A DNA stretch of 64,000 bases from Cryptosporangium aurantiacum (GTDB lineage: Bacteria > Actinomycetota > Actinomycetes > Mycobacteriales > Cryptosporangiaceae), in the NCBI RefSeq assembly GCF_900143005.1, contig NZ_FRCS01000023.1, positions 1 through 64,000 on the forward strand, in the 5' to 3' direction. Below are positions 7,717 to 16,508 of the stretch, piece by piece. A program made the position numbers and the translations under genes. A model generated the notes under the pieces. That model was not told the origin of the DNA. It saw nothing but the letters and a program-made list of their open reading frames with translations, and searched no databases. Position 1 is the stretch's first letter, and every line of letters starts with the position of its first letter.

Positions 7717-9095
7717 ACGTCGCTCCGGCGCAGCCGCCAGTATCCGAGGCCCAGCGTGACCGCGGCGTAGCCGCCGAGGATCAGCGCTCCGGCCCACGGG
7801 TGCCCGACCCAGGGCAGCAGGAACGTGTCGTCGGTCTCCCGCAACTGCTGGAGCGACAGCCCGGCCAGCGGGACGACCCGCTGCAGCCAAATGGTGGCCG
7901 TCTCCGGCAGAAACGGCAGAACGACAATGGGGACGAAAACCGCGGCGGCAACCGCGGTGATCGCACCGGCGCTGCGCCGCACGATCGTGGCGACGCCGAG
8001 ACTCACCAGCGCGAGCAGCGCGAGGAAACCGGCGGTGCCCGCCAGGACCCGGAACGTCGCGGGGTCGAGCAGGGACGGGTCCGGGTAGGTCGGCGGACCG
8101 AAACCCTGGCCGCGCAGCCGCGGTTGGATCACCAGGAATCCGACCAGGGTGGCCGCGAGCCCGGCGCCGAAGGTGGCGGTCGCGACGACGATCGCTTTCG
8201 CTGCCAACACGCGGCCGCGACGAGGACCGGCCGTGAACGTGACCCAGCCCAGGCGCCATCGATACTCGGCGGTCATCGCCAGGACGCCGAGCGCGATCGC
8301 GGGCAGGATCGCGAAGATCGTGCCCGCCGTGGCGGCGATCACCCGGCTCCCGTCGTCGGATCGGCGGATGATGTCGCCGTCTCCGAACAGCGTGAACACA
8401 CCGGCGGCGTCCGGGCCACCGGGCTCGCTCGGAGCCTCCCCACCGAGGCGCGCAGCGGTCCACCCGCCGGGCGTCGCAGGGGTCAGGGCCACCTGGTCGA
8501 AGTGTGCCGTCGTCGGCCGGGTTCGCTGCACCGTCGGGCGCATCGGCTGGACGCGGGTCAAGCCGGGCCCGGTCACGAACAGCCCGACTTCGACCGTCCG
8601 CGGGAGATGCGGCAGGGTCGCGCTGCCGACCTCGGTCCACGCGGCGCCGTCCGCCGATTCGTAACCGGTGATGCGGTCCCCCGCGCGGATCAGTTTCAGG
8701 TAGCGGCTCGCTGCCTGGCGGCTGCCCATGGCGTCCACAGTGAAGTTTGCTTGGAGGCGGACGCCGTGACGGGGGGTCAGGAACAGGGCCGCGTACGGCG
8801 AACCGCTGGTCAAGCTCTGCTTGACCAGAATGCCTGCCATCGCCCACGGGTGGCTGCTGTCCATGCTTCGGACGCGAGCGACGAGGGTTCCGTCGCCGTC
8901 GAGCGGACGATGGTCGATGCGGAACTCGTCGACGTAATCCGCGTCCCCGAACGTGCCGGGGTTGCCCGACGAGATCAGCAGCGCCACGCCGAGCAGGGCA
9001 CTCATCGCGGCGGCCAGGCAACCGACGGTGCCCAGGACCGACCGCAGCTTGGTCCACTCGGCGCGCAGCACCCAGCGGAATTTCTCAGCGGGCAT
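7713..9095 (-). CDS. ABC-2 type exporter permease with lectin-like extracellular insert
   Basis: A 460-residue protein starting MPAEKFRWVLRAEWTKLRS; the start overlaps the ATPase stop by 11 nt. TM1 lies at about residues 20-42. A soluble insert of about 200 residues follows (about 45-240) before the remaining five or so TMs (from ATAGTIFAILPAIALGVLA). The insert (AGILVKQSL, LTPRHGVRLQANF, YLKLIRAGDRITGYESADG, TVEVGLFVTGP) has the look of a DUF1349/concanavalin-like beta-sandwich. In this topology it would be outside the cell, perhaps binding substrate or cell wall. Such a domain is not part of the basic ABC-2 permease fold. Confidence 0.88.
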   Translation of the reverse strand: MPAEKFRWVLRAEWTKLRSVLGTVGCLAAAMSALLGVALLISSGNPGTFGDADYVDEFRIDHRPLDGDGTLVARVRSMDSSHPWAMAGILVKQSLTSGSPYAALFLTPRHGVRLQANFTVDAMGSRQAASRYLKLIRAGDRITGYESADGAAWTEVGSATLPHLPRTVEVGLFVTGPGLTRVQPMRPTVQRTRPTTAHFDQVALTPATPGGWTAARLGGEAPSEPGGPDAAGVFTLFGDGDIIRRSDDGSRVIAATAGTIFAILPAIALGVLAMTAEYRWRLGWVTFTAGPRRGRVLAAKAIVVATATFGAGLAATLVGFLVIQPRLRGQGFGPPTYPDPSLLDPATFRVLAGTAGFLALLALVSLGVATIVRRSAGAITAVAAAVFVPIVVLPFLPETATIWLQRVVPLAGLSLQQLRETDDTFLLPWVGHPWAGALILGGYAAVTLGLGYWRLRRSDV

Positions 9096-9846
9096 CGGAA
9101 CCTGCCTCGCGGTACTCGACGGCGGCGCGGGTGAGGTCGAAGTAGGCCTGCTCCAGCGAAGGACGCTGCCCTCCGTGCCGACGTGACGCGTCGGCGAGCA
9201 GGTCGGCGACGCTCGCGTCGGCGAGCAACCGGCCACGGCCGATGACGATCAGGTGGTGGGCAGTGTCGGCCAGCTCGGAGAGCAGGTGGCTGGAGACCAG
9301 CACCGTGCGCCCTTCCGCGGCCAGCCCGCGCAGCAGGTGGCGCGCCCAGTGCACGCCGTCGGGGTCCAGCCCGTTGACCGGTTCGTCGAAGATCAGGACC
9401 GGCGCGTCGCCGAGCAGCGCGCCGGCGATCCCGAGCCGCTGCCGCATCCCGAGCGAGAACCGCCCGGCGCGGCGGCGCGCTACCGAGCCGAGCCCGACCA
9501 GGTCGAGCACCTCCCGGACGCGGCGGCGCGGCAACCCGTTGGACTGGGCCAGCCAGAGCAGGTGGTCGTGGGCGGTGCGGCCGGGGTGCACCGCCCCGGC
9601 GTCGAGCAGGGCGCCGACGCTGCGCAGTGGCGTCCGGAGCGCGCGGTAGGGCCGGCCGCCGATCAGGGCGCAGCCCGCGTCGGGCGAGTCCAGCCCGAGG
9701 ATCAGCCGCAGCGTCGTGGACTTGCCCGCCCCGTTGGGACCGACGAACCCGGTGACGACGCCGGGTTTCACGGTGAACGACAGGTTCTCGACCGCGACCG
9801 TGCGGCCGTACCGTTTCCGCAGGTCGCGGGCCTCTATTGTGGTCAC
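9085..9846 (-). CDS. ABC transporter ATP-binding protein
   Basis: A 253-residue ATPase. Walker A is GPNGAGKST; the signature is FSLGMRQRLGIAGALLGDAPVLIFDEP, giving a modified LSGGQ (FSLGM) and Walker B in one run. The D-loop is NGLDPDG and the switch His is in SSHLLSE. The start was set at GTG 9846 (MTTIEARDLRKRYG), because upstream in-frame residues are basic, low-complexity and lie in the divergent promoter region. It is the first gene of the exporter operon (ATPase, permease, permease). It is divergent from a two-component system that probably controls it, a common bacitracin- or peptide-response layout. Confidence 0.94.
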   Translation of the reverse strand: MTTIEARDLRKRYGRTVAVENLSFTVKPGVVTGFVGPNGAGKSTTLRLILGLDSPDAGCALIGGRPYRALRTPLRSVGALLDAGAVHPGRTAHDHLLWLAQSNGLPRRRVREVLDLVGLGSVARRRAGRFSLGMRQRLGIAGALLGDAPVLIFDEPVNGLDPDGVHWARHLLRGLAAEGRTVLVSSHLLSELADTAHHLIVIGRGRLLADASVADLLADASRRHGGQRPSLEQAYFDLTRAAVEYREAGSDAR

Positions 9847-9937
9847 AGGACCATCAAACCGACGCCTCGGCGGCACCACAGGAGCCCGCAGCCGCATCTT
9901 CGGGGGTGGGCTAGCACTACCACCTACGGTGTGGGGC

Positions 9938-11170
9938 ATGACGACGTTAGGGGCGGCGCTGCAGGCCGGCCCGCGGCGGTTCTTCCTCTCGCTGTGGCCG
10001 CTGCGCGCGGTGGCGTACCTGGCCTCCGGCGTCCTGGTCGGGACGGTCACGCTGGTCTGGTTGCCGGTCGCGCTGCTGGTCGGCGCGGGCGTCGGGGTCC
10101 CGCTCCTGACGCTGCCGCTGGTGGCGCTCGAACGGCGTCGAACTGTTCTGCTCGGTGGACCAGCGCTGACCGACCCGCACCGCCGCCCGGAGCGACCGGG
10201 GGTCGTCGGGTGGCTGCGTTCGCGTTATGCCGAGCCGGTGACCTGGCGTGAGCTGGCCTACCTCGTCCTGCACGGAACCGTCCTGCTGGTGCTCGACGTG
10301 ATCGCGATCGCGCTGGTGTTCGCGCCTGTGCTCGTGCTCGGGTTGGGTTCCTGGACGCGCACCAGCCCGGCGCCCGGCGGTGCGCCGGAGACGTCCGACG
10401 CGGGGGCGATCGTCGTGGTCACGGTGCTGATCGTGCTGACCCTGCTGGTGCTGATGGTCGCGGCGAGCTACGTCGTGCCGCTCGCGGCGGTCGCCCACGG
10501 CAGCCTGGCTCGGCTGCTGCTCGCTCCCGGCGCGGAGGCGGCCGTGCGCACGCTGACCCACTCCCGCGCCCGGCTGATCGACGCGTTCGAGGTGGAACGG
10601 CGCCGGATCGAACGCGATCTGCACGACGGCGCCCAGCAGCACCTGCTCGAGCTCGGCGTCACGCTGGTCACCGCGGAACTGGAGTTCGACGACGACCCGC
10701 AGGCCGCCAAGGCCCTGCTGCGACGGGCCGCCGACCAGTCGGCGGCGGCCCTGGCCGAACTACGCGAGTTGATTCGTGGCATCCACCCGCAGGTCCTCAC
10801 CGATCTCGGCCTCGCCGCGGCGGTCGCGGAGCTGGCCGACCGGTCGACGACGCCCGTCGACGTGGCGCTCGACCTCCCGCACCGGCTGCCGTCCACGGTG
10901 GAGTCGACCGCGTACTTCGTCGTCACCGAGGCGCTCAGCAACGCCGCGAAACACGCCGCAGCCACCACGGTCACGATCACCGGCGGCCTTCGCGCGTCCC
11001 GCCTGGTCATCGAGGTCCGCGACGACGGGGTCGGCGGGGCGGACGCCGCCAACGGCACCGGCCTGACCGGCCTCGCCGACCGGGTCGACGCCGTCGACGG
11101 CACGCTGACGCTCGCCAGCCCACCCGGCGGACCCACCGTCCTGACCCTCGACCTGCCGTGGAGGGGGTAG
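9938..11170 (+). CDS. Two-component sensor histidine kinase (DesK/NarL class)
   Basis: A 410-residue kinase. The membrane sensor (residues about 10-190) has four helices in two pairs. The HisKA_3 dimerisation helix carries the phospho-acceptor in RRIERDLHDGAQQHL (His about 229). The HATPase_c domain has VTEALSNAAKHA (N-box), DDGVGGAD (G1) and TGLTGLADRVDA (G2). ATG 9938 was chosen because the upstream frame overlaps the exporter promoter. No clear ribosome site precedes it, so it may be leaderless. It is translationally coupled to the response regulator (TAGTG overlap) and divergent from the ABC exporter, the likely target. Confidence 0.93.
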   Translation: MTTLGAALQAGPRRFFLSLWPLRAVAYLASGVLVGTVTLVWLPVALLVGAGVGVPLLTLPLVALERRRTVLLGGPALTDPHRRPERPGVVGWLRSRYAEPVTWRELAYLVLHGTVLLVLDVIAIALVFAPVLVLGLGSWTRTSPAPGGAPETSDAGAIVVVTVLIVLTLLVLMVAASYVVPLAAVAHGSLARLLLAPGAEAAVRTLTHSRARLIDAFEVERRRIERDLHDGAQQHLLELGVTLVTAELEFDDDPQAAKALLRRAADQSAAALAELRELIRGIHPQVLTDLGLAAAVAELADRSTTPVDVALDLPHRLPSTVESTAYFVVTEALSNAAKHAAATTVTITGGLRASRLVIEVRDDGVGGADAANGTGLTGLADRVDAVDGTLTLASPPGGPTVLTLDLPWRG

Positions 11171-11835
11171 TGCCGGCTCTCCGTGTGGTCCTCGCCGACG
11201 ACGCCGTGCTGCTGCGCGAAGGACTCGTCGCGCTGCTCGCTCGTTTCGGCCACGACGTGGTCGCCGCCGTCGGTGACGCCACCGCCCTGATCAGTGCGGT
11301 GGAGGCGCACGCACCCGACGTCGTCGTGACCGACGTCCGGATGCCGCCTGCCTTCACCGACGAGGGCCTGCACGCGGCTCTCGCGCTCCGCCGCGACCAC
11401 CCGGGGATGCCGGTCCTCGTCCTGAGCCAGTACGTGGCCACCGCCTACGCCTCCACGCTGCTGGAGTCGACCGACACCGGCGGCGTCGGCTACCTGCTCA
11501 AGGACCGCGTCCTGCAGGTTCGTGACTTCATCGACGCGATCGAGCGGGTCGCCGCCGGTGGCTGCGTCATCGATCCGGAGGTCGTTCGCCAGCTGCTCAC
11601 CCGCAGACGCAGTCCGCTGACGCGGCTGACGCCACGCGAACGCGAGGTGCTCGGGCTGATGGCGGAGGGCCGTTCCAACGCGGCGATCACCAAGGCGCTG
11701 ACCGTGAGCGAGAAGGTGATCGGCAAGCACATCAACGCGATCTTCACGAAGCTCGACCTGCCAGCCGACAACACCGACGACCATCGCCGTGTCCGGGCCG
11801 TGCTCACCTACTTGCAGGGTGCCGTGCCGAGCTGA
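11170..11835 (+). CDS. NarL/LuxR-type response regulator
   Basis: A 221-residue regulator with a receiver domain (acidic ADDAVLLREG; phospho-acceptor Asp in VVVTDVRMPP; conserved Lys in YLLKDR) and a C-terminal LuxR helix-turn-helix (LTPREREVLGLMAEGRSN and the following recognition helix). GTG 11170 overlaps the kinase stop codon as TAGTG and has GGAGGGGG 4 bases upstream; GTG 11158 is an alternative. It is the partner of the preceding DesK-type kinase and probably regulates the divergent ABC exporter. Confidence 0.95.
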   Translation: MPALRVVLADDAVLLREGLVALLARFGHDVVAAVGDATALISAVEAHAPDVVVTDVRMPPAFTDEGLHAALALRRDHPGMPVLVLSQYVATAYASTLLESTDTGGVGYLLKDRVLQVRDFIDAIERVAAGGCVIDPEVVRQLLTRRRSPLTRLTPREREVLGLMAEGRSNAAITKALTVSEKVIGKHINAIFTKLDLPADNTDDHRRVRAVLTYLQGAVPS

Positions 11836-11914
11836 CGGGCTCACCCTCACCGGATGACGACGGCGTTCGGGATCCGGGTCAAGGTGGGCCGACCACGGAT
11901 TCGGGGAGAGACAC

Positions 11915-12184
11915 ATGAGTGCTGACAGCGTGACCGGTGCAAGCTACGTCGATCGGCGGCTGGCCGGGGGCAGCGCAGTGCTTCTGACCGGCGGCCTCTT
12001 GGCCTGCCTCGCGGGCGCGACGCTGGGCATGGTGGCGGTGGTGAACGGGTGCCGTCGGTACGTCGCCGACCTGAAGGAGCCGCCGTCCGTGACGGCTCGT
12101 CGTCGCCTCGGACAGGCCAGGTCCGCGACGGTGGCCGGGGTCGAGGCGTGGCGGCACTACGGTGGGCAGCAAGCACGAGCCTGA
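11915..12184 (+). CDS. Small membrane protein, unknown function
   Basis: An 89-residue protein with one or two hydrophobic segments (AVLLTGGLLACLAGATLGMVAVV, residues about 23-45) and a basic C-terminal tail with TARRRLGQARSA. A GGGGAGAG ribosome site precedes ATG 11915. Similar short VDRRLAGG-type proteins occur in other actinomycetes as hypotheticals, as far as I recall. It lies alone between the response regulator and the AraC gene. Confidence 0.7.
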   Translation: MSADSVTGASYVDRRLAGGSAVLLTGGLLACLAGATLGMVAVVNGCRRYVADLKEPPSVTARRRLGQARSATVAGVEAWRHYGGQQARA

Positions 12185-12259
12185 CGATCCGGCTCGCCGG
12201 CGTCAGCGGGCTGCGTCCTCCGGGCGGCAAGGGTGACTCGGTCGATACTGTGCTAAATC

Positions 12260-13288
12260 ATGGAGTTGGTCAGTACTGCCAAGATTCCAGCGAAAGAGCG
12301 GTTCGACTTCTGGCGCCAAGTCACGACGCAATCGTGGGTTCCCATGGACTCCCGCTGCGACCGCCGGCAGGAGGACGACTTTCAGGCTCGGATCGGCGTC
12401 ACCGAACTCGGTGCCGTTCGCGCAGTGCTGATGACCGCGACGCCGTACTCCGTTCGCCGAACGCCGCAACACATCCGCCGGTTCGATCCGGAAACGTTCA
12501 AGCTCAGTTGCCCGGTGCGCGGCCGCGGCATGATGGAACAGAACGGTCGGGACGGCGAATTCAAGGCGGGAGACCTATTCTTCCTCGACACCTCTCAGCC
12601 CTATGCGACCGGGCTCGCACCCGACATCGCGGTCGGCGAGCTGCTGACCCTCCAATTCTCCCCCTCGTTGTTGCCGTTTCCGCATCGGGAGTTACGGCGC
12701 CTTACTGCGGTCCACCTTCCGGTCAGTCGAGGTATCGGAGCGCTGTCGTCGGTCTTCCTGCTGCAACTCGCCCGGCACCTGGGAGACCTCAGCGCTTCCG
12801 ATGCGGCGCGCCTCTCGACGCTCGCCCTCGACGTGTTGACCGTGGCGCTGGCCAACGCGCTGGACGTCCACCGCGCGGTACCGACCCACACCAGGCGCAG
12901 CGCGCTCCTCGCCCAGATTCACGCCTTCATCAACCAGCACCTGGGTGAGGCGCGCCTCTCCCCCCGCGACATCGCGGCCGCGCACCACATCTCCGTTCGC
13001 TACCTGCACAAGGTGTTCCAGGACGAAGGACACACGGTCGCCGGGGTGGTCCGCGCGCGCCGCCTGGAGAGGTGTCGACGCGACCTAGCCGATCCGCTGC
13101 TCGCCGACCGGCCGATCAGCGCGATCGCAGCTCGATGGGGTTTCAGCAGCGCCGCGCATTTCAGCCAAACGTTCCGCAGCGCCTACGGTCTGTCCCCGCG
13201 CGAGTTCCGGCACGAATCCGACCCGGCGCGCGAACTGACGAGCCCGGTGAATGTTCGGAAGACGACGTTCCAGCCGTTCGGACGCTGA
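12260..13288 (+). CDS. AraC-family regulator with AraC-binding-like N-terminal domain
   Basis: A 342-residue protein. Residues 1-190 form a cupin-like AraC_binding_2 domain (ERFDFWRQV, then RGRGMMEQNGRDGEFKAGDLFFLDT). Residues about 220-325 hold two helix-turn-helices of the AraC DNA-binding domain (DIAAAHHISVRYLHKVFQ and ISAIAARWGFSSAAHFSQTFR, then YGLSPREFR). No operon partner is evident. The next gene, on the same strand, is the 42-residue mini-protein 83 bp downstream, which it might control. Confidence 0.92.
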   Translation: MELVSTAKIPAKERFDFWRQVTTQSWVPMDSRCDRRQEDDFQARIGVTELGAVRAVLMTATPYSVRRTPQHIRRFDPETFKLSCPVRGRGMMEQNGRDGEFKAGDLFFLDTSQPYATGLAPDIAVGELLTLQFSPSLLPFPHRELRRLTAVHLPVSRGIGALSSVFLLQLARHLGDLSASDAARLSTLALDVLTVALANALDVHRAVPTHTRRSALLAQIHAFINQHLGEARLSPRDIAAAHHISVRYLHKVFQDEGHTVAGVVRARRLERCRRDLADPLLADRPISAIAARWGFSSAAHFSQTFRSAYGLSPREFRHESDPARELTSPVNVRKTTFQPFGR

Positions 13289-13371
13289 TCGAGCGGCCGC
13301 CTCCTCCACGCGAAGCTATTGGCACACGGGGAACACGCCCCCGGACCACACACTTCAGGAGGCTGGACGAC

Positions 13372-13500
13372 ATGAGCGGCTGCTACGACTACGACTACAA
13401 CAACCACTGCAACGACTACGACTACAACGACTGCTACAAGCCGCGCCGCCGTCGCCGCCACCACAAGAAGCGTGACTACTGCTGGGACTACGGCTACTGA
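13372..13500 (+). CDS. 42-residue Tyr/Asp/Cys/Arg-rich mini-protein
   Basis: A tiny gene with a strong CAGGAGG 9 bases before ATG 13372, followed 21 bases after its stop by a perfect 12-bp terminator stem. The peptide has nine Tyr, seven Asp and four Cys (residues 4, 13, 21, 37). The halves are YDYDYNNHCNDYDYNDCY and DYCWDYGY, separated by the basic block RRRRRHHKKR (25-34). No signal peptide or hydrophobic segment is present. The two YDYN blocks are imperfect repeats. I know no family. The alternating acidic-aromatic and basic blocks with four Cys could suit metal binding, nucleic-acid binding or assembly; this is speculation. The ribosome site and private terminator argue that it is expressed. 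Confidence 0.75.
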   Translation: MSGCYDYDYNNHCNDYDYNDCYKPRRRRRHHKKRDYCWDYGY

Positions 13501-13521
13501 GCCGAAAACCAGTAACGCGAC

Positions 13522-13550
13522 GGCCCGGAGTGCACACCGCACTCCGGGCC
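13522..13550 (+). terminator. Strong hairpin terminator, probably bidirectional
   Basis: GGCCCGGAGTGC and GCACTCCGGGCC form a perfect 12-bp stem with the loop ACACC. It lies between the 42-residue gene and the convergent SecD-like gene, so it can serve both. There is no T-run, as is common for actinomycete terminators. Confidence 0.9.
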
Positions 13551-13568
13551 AACTGCTGTCCCCTGCGC

Positions 13569-14714
13569 TCAGCGGATGGTCTCGACCGACGTGATGACGA
13601 GTCGCACCGGCAGCACGCCGTTGGTCAGGTTCGCGGCGAGCAGCATCGCGGTCTGCCGATCGAAGGCCCTGCCGCCCGTGATCGTCGCGTCGCCGGTGAT
13701 CGCGCCCTGGATGGTCGGTGCGGTGACCACCACGTTGTCCAACGCGACGGCCACCTGCGCCTCCTGGCCGGCGGTCGGGGTCGCGGTCGTCGCCTCCCGG
13801 GTGAGCTCGGTCCACTTCGGCTGGCCGCTCTCGGTGAAGCGCAGGTTGACGATCCAGCCGCCCTGCTGCGGATCGATCTTCGCCTCGGCGTCCGCGAGGT
13901 CGGCGCCGACCACCTTCGCGACGTCGAGCTGGTACTTGGTGGTGCGCTCCTCGTCGCAGGCGACGACGGGGGCCTCGGCGCGGTCGAAAGCACCGGGTGC
14001 ACGGCTGTTGAGCATCGCGCAGGTCACGGTGGGAACCACGTACTGCATCCGCCCGGGTAGTGCCTCGATCTCGTCGCAGGTGAGCGTGCCGAACGCGGCC
14101 AGCGCGGCGACGTCGACCTGGGCGGGCTCCTGAAGCCGGGCGGCAGCGTCGAAGGCCGGTCCGAGCTTCGCCTTGGCCGAGGCGAGCGCGGCCGCCCGAT
14201 CGCGGCGTTCCACCGGGTCGGCCCGGCATCCGGCCGTGCCCGAGCCGGGCTGGTCCGGCACGTTGGCGAGCACTCTGCGGAACGTGAGGTTGCCCGGCGT
14301 CAGCAGGGATTTGACCTGCTCGGTGTTCTTCTTCGCGGCCGTCACGAGGAGCGTTTCGGTGCCGATCACGGTGACGGTCGGACGGGTCAGATCGGCTTCG
14401 GTCATCCGGGCCAGCAGGATCTGCTTGGTGCGATCGAGGGCGGCGGTGGACGGACGGCTGCCGTCCGTGCCGACCACCCGCAGCGTGATCGCCACGTCCC
14501 CGGTGGCCGCACGATTGTCGGCGTCATCGGAGCGTAAGACCGCGGTGAGGATCCCTCCCGCCACGGCCACGAGCGCGACACCCGCCGCCACCCACCACCA
14601 CAGGCGGCGCGGCCGCCGTCCGGTCGGTGGCGCCTGGTAACCCTCCGGTACGTAACCAAGCCCGGGCGGAGCGACCGGAAGCGAGTACTCTGGCGCCGGA
14701 TCCTCCGCGGGCAT
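13569..14714 (-). CDS. SecD-P1-like single-pass membrane protein
   Basis: A 381-residue protein. The Pro-rich cytoplasmic head (about 1-38) is followed by one TM at about 39-60 (WWWVAAGVALVAVAGGILTAV) and an extracytoplasmic part of about 320 residues. Its two ends resemble the SecDF P1 head subdomain: an N-terminal VTVIGTETLLVTAAKK with LTPGNLTFRRVL, and a C-terminal VALDNVVVTAPTIQGAITGDATITGG with AMLLAANLTNGVLPVRL. It lacks SecD's other TMs, so it is not a translocase. ATG 14714 was chosen over GTG 14738 because the latter overlaps the divergent Hsp70 leader. Function unknown. Confidence 0.8.
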   Translation of the reverse strand: MPAEDPAPEYSLPVAPPGLGYVPEGYQAPPTGRRPRRLWWWVAAGVALVAVAGGILTAVLRSDDADNRAATGDVAITLRVVGTDGSRPSTAALDRTKQILLARMTEADLTRPTVTVIGTETLLVTAAKKNTEQVKSLLTPGNLTFRRVLANVPDQPGSGTAGCRADPVERRDRAAALASAKAKLGPAFDAAARLQEPAQVDVAALAAFGTLTCDEIEALPGRMQYVVPTVTCAMLNSRAPGAFDRAEAPVVACDEERTTKYQLDVAKVVGADLADAEAKIDPQQGGWIVNLRFTESGQPKWTELTREATTATPTAGQEAQVAVALDNVVVTAPTIQGAITGDATITGGRAFDRQTAMLLAANLTNGVLPVRLVITSVETIR

Positions 14715-14741
14715 GCCGCCAGGGTACGGGAGGTGCACTCG

Positions 14742-16484
14742 GTGCGACTGGGTGTTGACTTCGGCACCTCGGCCACCGTGGGCATGGTGCAGCGCCCCGA
14801 CGGCTCGGTCACGCCGTTACTGTTCGACGCCTCGCCGCTGCTGCCCTCGTCGGTCTTCATCGGACCCGACGCCACCCCGCTGGTCGGGGCCGACGCCGAA
14901 CGGGCGGCGCTCGCCTACCCGGCCGGGCTGGAGCCCCACCCCAAACGACGCGTCGACGACGAGACCACGTGGCTGGGAGAACGCGAGATCGCCGTCGTCG
15001 ACCTGATCGCGGCCGTACTCGGCCGGGTGTGGTCCGAGGCGTGCCGGGTCTGCGGCGCCCCGCCGACCGACGTCGTCGTGACCCATCCGGCGACCTGGGC
15101 CCGCACCCGGCTGGGACGGCTCGCGGCCGCGGCCGAGCGGGCCGGCATGCCACCGGTAACGTTCGTTCCCGAGCCGGTCGCCGCGGCCGCGTACTTCGCC
15201 GCGATCCTGGGCCGCGAGGTCGCGCCCGGCCGTGATCTCGTCGTTTACGACCTCGGCGCGGGCACGTTCGATCTCAGCATGGTGCGCCGGACAGCGTCCG
15301 GGTTCGAAGTATTTGCCGCCGGCGGCCTGGCCGATGTCGGCGGCCTGGATCTGGACGCGGTGGTCGTCGACCACGCACGGTCCCTGACCGACCAGGCGGG
15401 TGCCGGATGGGCCCGGCTGGACTGGCCGGACACCAGCGCCGACCACCGCGCACGGCGCGACCTCTGGCTGGGCGTGCGCGCGGCGAAGGAGTTGCTGTCC
15501 CGGCACACCTGGGCGGACCTGCACGTACCGCTGGTCGATATCGACGTGCACCTGACCCGCGACGAGTTCGAGACCGCGGCCCGGCCACACCTCGACCGCA
15601 CCGTGGCCACCACCTTGGAGATCCTCCGCTCGGCCAAGGCGCTCCGGGAGAACGTCGCCGGGGTGTTCCTCGTCGGTGGGTCGAGCCGGATCCCGCTGAT
15701 AACCGCGCTACTGCACCGCCAACTCCAGATCGCCCCGACCGTCATCGACCAGCCCGAGCTCGTCGTCGCGCACGGGTGCCTCTACGCGGCCGCCGGGCGA
15801 CCCATCGCACCACCGGTCGCGCCCGCGCCGATCGCGCTGCCCAGGCCTCCGGCCGAGACCGCTCCACGGATACCGCCGGCCGTCAACGGGATTCCACCGC
15901 GCGGGGTGCTGCCCAGGGACTTCCCCGTCCACCTCGTCGAAGTCGCGATCGGCGACCGGGTCGGTTACGCCGTGCGCACCTACGTCACCGACGACGAGGG
16001 AGACACCTCGGCGGTGTTCGCCAGCGAAGGATCTCGGCTGCCGCTGTTCCCGCGCCCGGAACAGGCCGGCGACTACGCGGTCGGCACCGACGACCACGCG
16101 ATGACCTCGGTGCTGCACTGGGAAGCACTCCGCGATTCGATGGCGCTCGCATTCCTGCCGCTGATCCCGGAGAACCGGTACCACCTCGACATGCCTGCCG
16201 TGACGCTCGAACGGAAGCCCAAGGATTGGCTGATCGAGCTCGTCATCAACGCGGGTGACCTGGCCAGAGAACTCAGTTATGCGTTGGACATCCCGGAGGG
16301 ACAGGATCTCCTCGGCCCGGGGACGCTGCTCGACCGGGCCGACGACGCACTTCGCGTGGCGCAGCGCACGCCGTTCCGGCTCCACGGGCGCCGCGACCTC
16401 CGCGCGTTCGACCAGGCGCAACTGGTGGCGGCCTGGCGTCGGGTCGCTGCGGTGATCGACGCCCAATTGGACTGGCGGGACTGA
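14742..16484 (+). CDS. Hsp70-family (DnaK-like) ATPase with unusual C-terminal domain
   Basis: A 580-residue protein. The actin-like ATPase fold has its phosphate-1 motif in GVDFGTSATVG (residues 4-14), phosphate-2 in YDLGAGTFDLS (about 170) and the adenosine motif in VFLVGGSSRIP (about 310). A Pro-rich linker (about 350-390) leads to a C-terminal domain of about 190 residues that is not the DnaK substrate-binding domain. GTG 14742 has CGGGAGG 8 bases upstream and was preferred to GTG 14733. It is divergent, 27 bp away, from the SecD-P1-like protein. Such truncated Hsp70-like genes are frequent in actinomycetes, with unknown clients. Confidence 0.9.
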   Translation: MRLGVDFGTSATVGMVQRPDGSVTPLLFDASPLLPSSVFIGPDATPLVGADAERAALAYPAGLEPHPKRRVDDETTWLGEREIAVVDLIAAVLGRVWSEACRVCGAPPTDVVVTHPATWARTRLGRLAAAAERAGMPPVTFVPEPVAAAAYFAAILGREVAPGRDLVVYDLGAGTFDLSMVRRTASGFEVFAAGGLADVGGLDLDAVVVDHARSLTDQAGAGWARLDWPDTSADHRARRDLWLGVRAAKELLSRHTWADLHVPLVDIDVHLTRDEFETAARPHLDRTVATTLEILRSAKALRENVAGVFLVGGSSRIPLITALLHRQLQIAPTVIDQPELVVAHGCLYAAAGRPIAPPVAPAPIALPRPPAETAPRIPPAVNGIPPRGVLPRDFPVHLVEVAIGDRVGYAVRTYVTDDEGDTSAVFASEGSRLPLFPRPEQAGDYAVGTDDHAMTSVLHWEALRDSMALAFLPLIPENRYHLDMPAVTLERKPKDWLIELVINAGDLARELSYALDIPEGQDLLGPGTLLDRADDALRVAQRTPFRLHGRRDLRAFDQAQLVAAWRRVAAVIDAQLDWRD

Positions 16485-16508
16485 GCGCCGGTGTCCACGC
16501 GTGCGTCG

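Noticed and set aside
13372-13500. 42-residue protein as a zinc finger or metallothionein
   Set aside because: The Cys spacing (4, 13, 21, 37) fits neither CxxC fingers nor metallothionein patterns, so no such label was given.
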